A stretch of DNA of 13,058 bases from Deltaproteobacteria bacterium (GTDB taxonomy: Bacteria; Myxococcota_A; UBA796; UBA2385): positions 1 to 13,058 of the forward strand of contig RFKJ01000337.1 of assembly GCA_003694325.1 (NCBI GenBank). Reading direction: 5' to 3'. A program made the position numbers and the translations under genes. The notes under the pieces are model-generated. The model ran no database searches, was not told the origin of the DNA, and saw only the letters and a program-made list of their open reading frames with translations. Shown in pieces: positions 1 to 6,096 of the stretch; position 1 is the first letter of the stretch, and the number at the start of each line of letters is the position of its first letter.

Positions 1-16
1 CTTCGGGCTGGGTTCG

Positions 17-31
17 CGGGGCTACGCCCCG
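17..31 (-). other. GC hairpin enclosing a stop codon
   Basis: A perfect 6-bp stem (CGGGGC pairing with GCCCCG) closes a three-base loop. The TAG stop codon of the minus-strand gene that ends here is split between the stem and the loop. It may act as a terminator or as 3'-end protection for that transcript. No T-run follows on the minus strand, so it is not a classical intrinsic terminator. The adjoining sequence resembles the GC-hairpin intergenic repeats common in high-GC genomes, but one copy cannot show that. Confidence 0.35.
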
Positions 32-759
32 TCCTCCGGCGGGGGGGCCGCGGCGAAGCCGTTGGCAGCCACGCGCAGGGCGTAGGCCACCTGTTCGAGG
101 TCGGCGGGCAGGCGGTCGGCCCACATCCGGGCCTGGGTGGCCAGGCCGGCCAGCCGGGGCGCGAGGTCGCTGCCGGGGACGACGAAACGCGCCTGCTGGT
201 CGGCCTGCCCCGACAGGCTGCGCAGGAGGGTGGCGACCTCGGCGACGGCCTGGTCGTCGCCGACCGCCTGCTGCAGTCGCTCGGCCAGCCGGGACAGCTT
301 GCCGAAGGCCCAGGCACGGGTCGCCTCGATCCGCCGCTCCTCTTCGAGGGGGTCGGCGTCGGGGCTGCCGGGGGTGAAGTCGCGGACCGCCAGGAAGAGC
401 TTGCTCCCCCCGCCGGTGGGGGCGGCGTACAGGAACTGGGCATTGACGAGCTGGGCTGCCTGGGTGGCCAGCTCCATGGCGTCGTCCTCGCCGATGTCCT
501 CCTCGTAGGGGCGGGACTCGTCGGGGGGCGGCAGGCACGGGACGCCGGCCTGCTGGAAGGACTCGATGCCGGCGGCCCACATCAGGGACTGGTTGGCGGC
601 GGCGTAGGACAGGATGGCCTGGCACCGGGCATGGGCGACGATCTCGCCGGCGCGGTTGGTCCAGTGGATCCGTCCCTCGGGCAGGGCGGCGCCGAAACTG
701 GCGATCCCCAGGGACTCGAACAGGGACGCGACCTGCTCGAAGGTGAGAGGTTCAGCCAT
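22..759 (-). CDS. Hypothetical protein, 245 aa, possibly DUF6882-like
   Basis: I do not recognise this protein with certainty. It has no signal peptide or membrane segment, so it is probably cytoplasmic. Residues 1-130 form a mixed alpha/beta region with an IHWTN strand near residue 31, a run QAILSYAAANQSLMWA (about 47-62), and an alternating segment LFLAVRDFTPG near 121. The spacing of W, Q, NQSL and FLYAAP resembles the DUF6882 family, but this is a weak match made from memory. Residues 135-240 are rich in E, R, A, L and Q and look mostly helical. The ATG at 757-759 is preceded by GGAGT (minus strand, 764-768) at suitable spacing, and a TGGTAGGCT extended -10 lies just upstream. It lies downstream of the stress protein gene on the same strand, but the 135-bp gap and its own promoter-like box argue for separate transcription. 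Confidence 0.75.
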   Translation of the reverse strand: MAEPLTFEQVASLFESLGIASFGAALPEGRIHWTNRAGEIVAHARCQAILSYAAANQSLMWAAGIESFQQAGVPCLPPPDESRPYEEDIGEDDAMELATQAAQLVNAQFLYAAPTGGGSKLFLAVRDFTPGSPDADPLEEERRIEATRAWAFGKLSRLAERLQQAVGDDQAVAEVATLLRSLSGQADQQARFVVPGSDLAPRLAGLATQARMWADRLPADLEQVAYALRVAANGFAAAPPPEDGA

Positions 760-781
760 GGAGACTCCGGTGTGGCCGGCG

Positions 782-790
782 AGCCTACCA
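782..790 (-). promoter_or_regulatory. Extended -10 box for the 245-aa gene
   Basis: The minus strand reads TGGTAGGCT, a TGN-TANNNT extended -10 type, ending 22 bases before the ATG at 759. No convincing -35 box lies 16-18 bases upstream. The same TGGTAGNNT pattern occurs before the gene starting at 12939. Confidence 0.35.
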
Positions 791-894
791 GGAATGGACG
801 GGCCCCCGGGGCGTGGTTGGCCGTTGCGGGCGCAGGCGGCCGTTCCGGGCGCGGGCCACGGCCGGTCGCGGCCGTCGCGTCCGGATGGGGCCGG

Positions 895-1338
895 TCATCG
901 CACGATGGTCACCGGGCAGGGGGCGCGCCGCACGACCTTCTCGCTGACGCTGCCGAGGAGCAGCGTGTCGATGGGACCCAGGCCCCGGCTGCCCATGACG
1001 ATCTGGTCGACCTCGTAGTGCCGGGCGGCCTCGATGATCTCGTCCGAGGCGTTCCCGAGGCGCACCAGCTCCACGACGTCGAGCTTCTGGTCGAGGTGAC
1101 CCAGCGCCTCGTGGGCCGCGGCGAACTTCGGTGCCGCCAGCTTGCCCAGCCGGCTCCGGACATCGTCCGACTCCAGCGAGGTCATCCCCATCAGCTCGGG
1201 GGTGGGGGCGTCGTGGACGTGGAGCAGCAACAGGTGTCCACCGATGCTGGAGGCCAGCTCCCCCGCGAACCGTACCGCGTGGAGCGACCCCTCGGAGCCG
1301 TCGATGGGGACCAGGATCTTCCTGCCGATGCCGGACAT
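895..1338 (-). CDS. Universal stress protein, UspA/ATP-binding type
   Basis: This 147-residue protein is a single Usp domain of standard length. It opens with KILVPIDGSEGS (residues 7-18), where D13 sits in the usual nucleotide-binding position. It ends with GSRGLG..LLGS..EKVVRRAPCPVTIV. G116-x2-G119-x9-G129-S130 matches the G-2x-G-9x-G(S/T) ATP-binding motif of the ATP-binding Usp subclass. Such proteins are small cytoplasmic dimers induced under starvation, hypoxia or energy stress; the exact role here is unknown. The start is decided by AAGGAGGT just before the ATG at 1336-1338. The open frame continues far upstream, antisense to pta, but that extension has no Usp-like sequence. The gene is divergent from pta with 156 bp between their starts, so shared regulation is plausible. 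Stress proteins beside acetate-energy genes are a familiar arrangement. Confidence 0.95.
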   Translation of the reverse strand: MSGIGRKILVPIDGSEGSLHAVRFAGELASSIGGHLLLLHVHDAPTPELMGMTSLESDDVRSRLGKLAAPKFAAAHEALGHLDQKLDVVELVRLGNASDEIIEAARHYEVDQIVMGSRGLGPIDTLLLGSVSEKVVRRAPCPVTIVR

Positions 1339-1437
1339 GGGACCTCCTTGGTGCAGGGACTTCCTATGCACCGGGCGGCGGGGCGAGAAGGGCGACAGGA
1401 AGGCGCGGCGGCGCCGGGCCCCGGCAGGGCTTAGGAG

Positions 1438-1485
1438 GGGGCGTCCGCAGCCTCCCCCCGCAGCCTCCCCCCCCCTGCGATCCCC
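1438..1485. repeat. Tandem C-rich repeat and quadruplex-type motif in the pta leader
   Basis: A 13-base unit, CGCAGCCTCCCCC, occurs twice in tandem at 1446-1458 and 1459-1471, and the second copy runs into nine consecutive C at 1467-1475. C-runs at 1454-1459, 1467-1475 (long enough for two runs) and 1482-1485 are separated by 7 and 6 bases. The minus strand therefore fits the G3+N1-7 quadruplex pattern, on the template strand for pta. The element ends 9 bases before the pta ATG. Replication slippage could change its length. Confidence 0.5.
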
Positions 1486-1494
1486 GGAGCAAAC

Positions 1495-3606
1495 ATGGGC
1501 CACACCTTCCTCGTCGTCCCGACCGGTCATGGCGTCGGGCTCAGCACGGTGAGCATGGGCCTGTTGCGGGCCTGTGAACGGCAGGGCTTCCGGGTCGGCT
1601 TCCACCGCCCCATCGCCCAGCCGGGCGAGGCGACCGCGGATGTCTCCACCCGGATCGTCCGGAACGTCACCAGCCTGGAGCCCCCGCTGCCGGTCGCGGC
1701 GGACGAGGCCGAGCGCATGCTCTCCGAGGACCGCCTGGACGCGCTCATGGAGCGGGTGGTCGAGGCCCACGCCGCGGTCTCGCGATCCTGCGACGTCGTC
1801 GTGGTCGAGGGGCTCTGGGCCTCCGAGGAGCAGCTCTATGCGCCGCGGGTCAACGCCGCGCTGGCCCGGGCGCTGGACGCCGAGCCGGTGCTGGTCTGCG
1901 CGCCCGGGGGGCGGCCGGCCGCCGACGTCGTGGAGGAGATCGAGATCGGCGCCCGCGGGTACGACGTCCCGGTCGCCGGCGTGATCCTCAACATGGTCGC
2001 CTCCGAGGCTCCCCCCGACGACGCCGGCCCGGCGGCCCTGGCCGGCAGCCGCACCCCCATCGATCCCCGCGCCTGGCCCTGCTACGACGAGCTGGCAAGG
2101 GTCGGCCTGCGGCTGGTGGGGGCGGTCCCCCTGGCGGCGGACCTGCTCGCTCCGCGGGTGTGCGACCTCGCCGATGCCCTGCACGCGGAAGTGTTGTTTC
2201 CCGGCGAGATGCGGTGGCGGCGGGTCCGCTCCGTCACCCTGTGCGGGCGGGCGGTTCCCGGCATCATCGATGCCTTCCGTCGCGGTTCCCTGCTCATCTT
2301 CCCGTCCGACCGCCACGACGTGCTGATGGCCGCGAGCCTCGCCAGCCTGGGGGGCGAGCAGCTCGCCGGGCTGCTGCTGACCCACGGCGAGGATCCGGAC
2401 GAGCGGGTCCTGCGGTTGTGCCGGCGGGCCTTCGAGCGGGGCCTGCCGGTGCTGCGGGTGTCGGACAACAGCCTCCAGACCGCCGTCGCCATCGACCACC
2501 TCGACCGGAGGATCCCGGCCGACGACCGCGAACGGGCCGAGGCGGCGATGAACCACGTGGCCAGTCACATCGACGCTGCCTGGCTGCGGGAGACCATCGG
2601 CACGCCTCGCCAGCCGCGGGTGACGCCGGCCGCCTTCCGCCACCAGCTCATCCAGGGCGCCCGAGAGGCCCAGGCCCGGATCGTCCTGCCGGAGGGCGAC
2701 GAGCCCCGCACCGTCAAGGCGGCGGCCATCTGCCAGGAACGCGGCATCGCGCGGTGCGTGCTCCTGGCCGATCCGTCCCGGGTGCGCGCGGTCGCCGCCG
2801 ACCACGGGGTGCGCCTGCCGGAATCCCTCACCATCATCGACCCCCTCGCCTCCATCGACCCCTATGTCGGCCCGATGGTCGAGCTTCGCCGCCACAAGGG
2901 CCTGACGGAGAGCATGGCGCGCGACCAGCTCCAGGATCCGGTCGTCCTCGGGACCATGATGCTGCAGCAGGGCGAGGTGGACGGCCTGGTCAGCGGGGCG
3001 GTCCACACCACCGCCAACACCATCCGTCCGGCGCTGCAGCTCATCCGGACCCGGCCCGGCTTCCACATCGTCAGCTCCTGCTTCTTCATGCTCCTCCCCG
3101 AGCAGGTGCTGGTGTTCGCCGACTGCGCGGTCAACCCCGATCCCGACGCCGAGCAGCTCGCCGAGATCGCCATCGCCACCGCCGACACCGCGGCGGCCTT
3201 CGGCATCGAGCCCATCGTGGCGATGATCAGCTACGCCACCGGAGATTCCGCCGGCGGCGCCGAGGTCGAGAAGGTCGCCCGGGCCACGGCCATGGCCAGG
3301 GAGCGGCGCCCGGACCTGGAGATCGACGGCCCCCTGCAGTACGACGCTGCCCTCGTTCCCAGCGTGGGAGCGGCGAAGGCCCCCGGCTCCCCGGTCGCCG
3401 GCCGGGCGCGGGTGTTCATCTTCCCGGACCTCAACACCGGCAACACGACCTACAAGGCGGTCCAGCGTTCGGCCGGGGTGGTCAGCATCGGCCCGGTCCT
3501 CCAGGGTCTGGCCCGCCCGGTGAACGACCTCTCCCGCGGGGCGACGGTCGAGGACATCGTGTTCACCATCGCCATCACCGCGATCCAGGCGCGCCGCGGA
3601 GGCTGA
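1495..3606 (+). CDS. pta: Phosphate acetyltransferase, long three-domain form
   Basis: This enzyme interconverts acetyl-CoA plus phosphate with acetyl phosphate plus CoA, the first half of the Pta-AckA acetate pathway, in the cytoplasm. At 703 residues it is close to the E. coli enzyme (714). The N-terminal BioD-like P-loop domain (about 1-230) opens with FLVVPTGHGVGLSTVSMGLL and has FHRPIAQP near 36-43, matching E. coli LIPTGTSVGLTSVS and FKPIAQP. A DRTGG domain follows (about 225-335, with LTHGEDPDERVLRL). The catalytic PTA_PTB domain fills about 380-700, with IVLPEGDEPRTVKAA, DGLVSGAVHTTANTIRP, FIFPDLNTGNTTYKAVQ and a closing RPVNDLSRGATVEDIV. The ATG at 1495 has a modest GGAG five bases upstream (1486-1489), and the family N-terminus starts right there. 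No ackA gene lies in the window. The leader is unusually C-rich, and a long inverted repeat follows the stop codon. Confidence 0.97.
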   Translation: MGHTFLVVPTGHGVGLSTVSMGLLRACERQGFRVGFHRPIAQPGEATADVSTRIVRNVTSLEPPLPVAADEAERMLSEDRLDALMERVVEAHAAVSRSCDVVVVEGLWASEEQLYAPRVNAALARALDAEPVLVCAPGGRPAADVVEEIEIGARGYDVPVAGVILNMVASEAPPDDAGPAALAGSRTPIDPRAWPCYDELARVGLRLVGAVPLAADLLAPRVCDLADALHAEVLFPGEMRWRRVRSVTLCGRAVPGIIDAFRRGSLLIFPSDRHDVLMAASLASLGGEQLAGLLLTHGEDPDERVLRLCRRAFERGLPVLRVSDNSLQTAVAIDHLDRRIPADDRERAEAAMNHVASHIDAAWLRETIGTPRQPRVTPAAFRHQLIQGAREAQARIVLPEGDEPRTVKAAAICQERGIARCVLLADPSRVRAVAADHGVRLPESLTIIDPLASIDPYVGPMVELRRHKGLTESMARDQLQDPVVLGTMMLQQGEVDGLVSGAVHTTANTIRPALQLIRTRPGFHIVSSCFFMLLPEQVLVFADCAVNPDPDAEQLAEIAIATADTAAAFGIEPIVAMISYATGDSAGGAEVEKVARATAMARERRPDLEIDGPLQYDAALVPSVGAAKAPGSPVAGRARVFIFPDLNTGNTTYKAVQRSAGVVSIGPVLQGLARPVNDLSRGATVEDIVFTIAITAIQARRGG

Positions 3607-3618
3607 CCGCCCCGCCGG

Positions 3619-3678
3619 GATCGGGCCGCCATGCAGTGCGGATGGGGGACGCGGCCGGGCCCGGTCGGCGGCCCGATC
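3619..3678 (+). terminator. 12-bp perfect inverted repeat after pta, possible terminator
   Basis: GATCGGGCCGCC at 3619-3630 is exactly complementary to GGCGGCCCGATC at 3667-3678, leaving a 36-base loop that holds a further palindrome, CCGGGCCCGG (3655-3664). It begins 13 bases after the pta stop codon. The sequence after the stem (GGTCGTTTCC) has only three T in a row, so intrinsic termination is possible but not classical. It could instead be an operator for the downstream gene or a transcript-stabilising structure. Confidence 0.45.
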
Positions 3679-3708
3679 GGTCGTTTCCGCGATGGGGCCG
3701 GTGGTCGC

Positions 3709-3736
3709 ATGACGCGCGGGCACCCGTGCTTATCTA
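3709..3736 (+). promoter_or_regulatory. Promoter-like boxes before the AmmeMemoRadiSam operon
   Basis: ATGACG (3709-3714, four matches to TTGACA) and TATCTA (3731-3736) are 16 bases apart. The second box ends six bases before the ATG at 3743, so transcription would start at or beside the start codon. The only Shine-Dalgarno-like bases, GAGG at 3738-3741, are one base from the ATG, too close to work normally. Together these suggest a leaderless mRNA. The same two-box layout recurs at 10402-10432. Confidence 0.35.
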
Positions 3737-3742
3737 CGAGGC

Positions 3743-4993
3743 ATGACGACGACGTTCGCTGGACTGATGTGTCATGCACCGATCGTGATCCCCGCGGTCG
3801 CCGGGCCCGAGGCGTCGCGCTGCCGGGCGACCACCCGGGCCATGCGGGAGGTGGCCGACCGCGCCGTGCACAGCCGGCCGGATCGCCTGGTGCTGATCTC
3901 GCCGCACTCCCCCCGGCACCCGTCGCGGTTCGCGGCCTGGCCGGGCCCCCGGCATGTCGGGGATCTCGGGGACTTCCGAAACCCCCAGATCCGCGTGGAC
4001 CTGCCCGATGCTCCCGAGGTCGCGCAGGCGCTCGACCTGCCACCGGTCATCTCCCCGCGGAAGGATTGGCTGGACCACGGGGCGATGGTCCCGCTGTCCT
4101 TCTTGTGGGACGCCGGGTGGCGGGGGCCGACGGCCATCCTGGCGCTCCCGGGCCACTACCATCCCGACAGCGCCGGGCTCGGCCGAGCACTGGCCGCGCT
4201 GCCCGGTCGCACGGCGGTCATCGCCAGCGGCGACATGAGCCACCGCCTGATCCCGGGGGCCCCGTCGGGCTACCATCCCGACGCCCGGCGCTTCGACGAG
4301 GCCTTCGTGGCCGCCCTGCGGCGCAACGACTGGCCGCGGGCCCTGGCCGCCGAGCCCCGGGAGCTCGCCGCCGAGGACGTCATCGACAGCACGGCGGTGG
4401 CGATGGCCGCGGCGGGTCGGCCGCTGCACGCCGAGGTGCTGTCCTACGAGGGCCCGTGGGGTGTCGGCTACACCGAGGCGGTGTTCTACGACCCCGAGCC
4501 TCCGACCTACGTGATCGCGCGGCGGTCGGTCCGAGCGGCGGCCCTGGGCAAGCACGTCGAGCCCCCGGCCGGCGGCCCGCCCTCCCAGGGGGTGTTCGTG
4601 ACCCTGTACCGCCACGGCCAGCTCCGGGGCTGCATCGGCCACATCCAGCCTCGCCACGCGCGGTTGTGGGAGGAGCTGACCGAGGTCGCCCGCGCCGCGG
4701 CCCTGGAGGACCCGCGGTTCCCACCGCTCACCGCCAGGGAGCTGGACGACCTCCAGGTGGAGGTCAGCCTGCTCGAGCCCCCCGAGCCGGTGGCCGGACC
4801 CGAGCAGCTCGACCCGCGGCGCTACGGCGTGATCGTGCGCAGCGGGTGGCGGGTCGGGGTCCTGCTGCCGGACCTCGACGGCGTCGACACGGTCGAACAG
4901 CAGATCGCCATCGCGAAGCGGAAGGCGGGCATCCGGCCCGATGAGCCGGTCGAGCTGGAGCGCTTCACCGTCCGCAAGGAGGTGCAGCCGTGA
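3743..4993 (+). CDS. Memo/LigB-like and AMMECR1 fusion, AmmeMemoRadiSam proteins B and A
   Basis: This 416-residue protein joins two members of the AmmeMemoRadiSam system. Residues 1-250 have the class III extradiol dioxygenase (LigB/Memo) fold signature: CHAPIVIP with H11, SPHS with H55, DHGAMVPLSFL with H112, and SGDMSHRL with D164 and H167. These are the likely metal-binding positions. Residues about 252-416 are an AMMECR1 domain with the hallmark LRGCIG (294-299), then a conserved EDPRFPPLT stretch and a C-terminal QQIAIAKRKAGI. The biochemical role of this conserved system is not established to my knowledge; a metal-dependent redox or modification role is inference. M1 is the best start because the first motif begins at residue 10. 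The last codons overlap the radical SAM gene by 4 bp. Protein is probably cytoplasmic, with no signal or membrane segment. The fusion type also occurs in other bacteria such as Clostridia. Confidence 0.92.
   Translation: MTTTFAGLMCHAPIVIPAVAGPEASRCRATTRAMREVADRAVHSRPDRLVLISPHSPRHPSRFAAWPGPRHVGDLGDFRNPQIRVDLPDAPEVAQALDLPPVISPRKDWLDHGAMVPLSFLWDAGWRGPTAILALPGHYHPDSAGLGRALAALPGRTAVIASGDMSHRLIPGAPSGYHPDARRFDEAFVAALRRNDWPRALAAEPRELAAEDVIDSTAVAMAAAGRPLHAEVLSYEGPWGVGYTEAVFYDPEPPTYVIARRSVRAAALGKHVEPPAGGPPSQGVFVTLYRHGQLRGCIGHIQPRHARLWEELTEVARAAALEDPRFPPLTARELDDLQVEVSLLEPPEPVAGPEQLDPRRYGVIVRSGWRVGVLLPDLDGVDTVEQQIAIAKRKAGIRPDEPVELERFTVRKEVQP
4976..4984 (+). promoter_or_regulatory. Strong ribosome binding site inside the fusion gene's last codons
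   Basis: AAGGAGGTG lies five bases before the GTG at 4990 and settles the start of the radical SAM gene. Because it sits within the final codons of the upstream gene, translation of the two proteins is probably coupled. Confidence 0.8.
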
Positions 4994-6084
4994 TCCACGA
5001 AGACGAACCGACGGTCGAGACCTTCCCCGGGCGGTGGTGGCACGCCGAGGGGGACCGCTTCGTGTGCGATCTCTGTCCTCGGGCCTGTCACCTGAGGCCG
5101 GGCCAGCGCGGCTTCTGCTACGTGCGGATGGCCACCGAGGATGGGGTGGCCCTGACGACCTACGGTCGCAGCTCGGGCTTCTGCATCGATCCCATCGAGA
5201 AGAAACCCCTGTTCCACTTCCTTCCCGGCACGCCGATCCTCTCCTTCGGGACCGCCGGCTGCAACCTCGGCTGCCGGTTCTGCCAGAACTGGGACATCTC
5301 CAAGGCCCGGCAGGACGACCGGCTCATGGACCGCGCCAGCCCCGAGCAGCTCGCCGAGGCGGCCGTCGCCCACGGGTGCCGCTCGGTGGCCTTCACCTAC
5401 AACGATCCGGTGATCTTCGCCGAGTACGCCATCGACGTTGCCGAGGCCTGCCACCAGCGGGACATCCGCACCGTCGCGGTGACCGCCGGGTACATCTCGG
5501 CGGGCGCCCGCGAGGAGTTCTTCGCGGGCGTGGACGCGGCCAATGTCGACCTCAAGGCGTTCACCGAGCGCTTCTACCAGCGGTTGTGCTACGGCGCGCT
5601 GGAACCGGTCAAGGAGACCCTGCAGTACCTCGTCCACCACACCGACACCTGGGTGGAGCTGACCACGCTGCTCATTCCGGGGGAGAACGACTCCGACCAC
5701 GAGCTTCACGAGTTGACCGCGTGGGTTCGCGAGGCCCTGGGGCCGCACGTGCCGCTGCACTTTACCGCCTACCACCCCGACTACCGCCTGGACCGCCCGC
5801 CGACGCCGGCCTCGACCCTGTTGCGGGCCCGACGGATCGGGCTGGAGGAGGGACTGTGGTTCGTCTACACCGGCAACGTGCGGGACGTGGAAGGCAACTC
5901 CACCTGGTGTCCGAGCTGCGGCAGCCTGCTCATCCAGCGGGACTGGTACCAGCTCGGCGCCTGGGGCATGGACCCGGCCCGGCCGGGGCGCTGCGCGAGC
6001 TGCGGCACCGCCGTTCCCGGCGTGTTCGAGGCGCGGCCGGGCACCTGGGGCGGGCGGCGGCAGCCGATCCGGATAGGCTCGTGA
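4990..6084 (+). CDS. amrS: AmmeMemoRadiSam system radical SAM enzyme
   Basis: This 364-residue radical SAM protein is the third partner of the system. The core motif CNLGCRFCQNW gives C91, C95 and C98 for the [4Fe-4S] cluster that cleaves S-adenosylmethionine. An N-terminal cysteine cluster (C26, C29, C33, C43 in CDLCPRACHLRPGQRGFC) precedes it, as in this subfamily and in pyruvate formate-lyase activase-like relatives. The C-terminus carries a zinc-ribbon-like pair, CPSC (C307, C310) and CASC (C335, C338). Internal family stretches include FTYNDPVIFAEYAIDVAE, NVDLKAFTERFYQ and LLIPGENDSD. The GTG start overlaps the previous TGA (GTGA, 4990-4993), so expression is translationally coupled to the Memo-AMMECR1 fusion. 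Substrate is unknown; by analogy with activases it may install a radical or modify a protein or small molecule, but that is inference. It faces the next gene tail to tail with 12 bases between. Confidence 0.93.
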   Translation: MIHEDEPTVETFPGRWWHAEGDRFVCDLCPRACHLRPGQRGFCYVRMATEDGVALTTYGRSSGFCIDPIEKKPLFHFLPGTPILSFGTAGCNLGCRFCQNWDISKARQDDRLMDRASPEQLAEAAVAHGCRSVAFTYNDPVIFAEYAIDVAEACHQRDIRTVAVTAGYISAGAREEFFAGVDAANVDLKAFTERFYQRLCYGALEPVKETLQYLVHHTDTWVELTTLLIPGENDSDHELHELTAWVREALGPHVPLHFTAYHPDYRLDRPPTPASTLLRARRIGLEEGLWFVYTGNVRDVEGNSTWCPSCGSLLIQRDWYQLGAWGMDPARPGRCASCGTAVPGVFEARPGTWGGRRQPIRIGS

Positions 6085-6096
6085 ACGGCGCGGCCC

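Noticed and set aside
884..902. Near-repeat GATGGGGCCGGTxxTCGCA shared with 3691-3709 (17 of 19 bases)
   Set aside because: At this GC content several such matches are expected by chance in 13 kb, and one copy overlaps the stress protein stop codon.
1339..3723. A very long minus-strand open frame running antisense through pta, in frame with the universal stress protein
   Set aside because: The encoded sequence is low-complexity G, D, H, R and V from GC-biased third positions of pta read backwards. The stress protein has its own strong ribosome site and family N-terminus at 1338.
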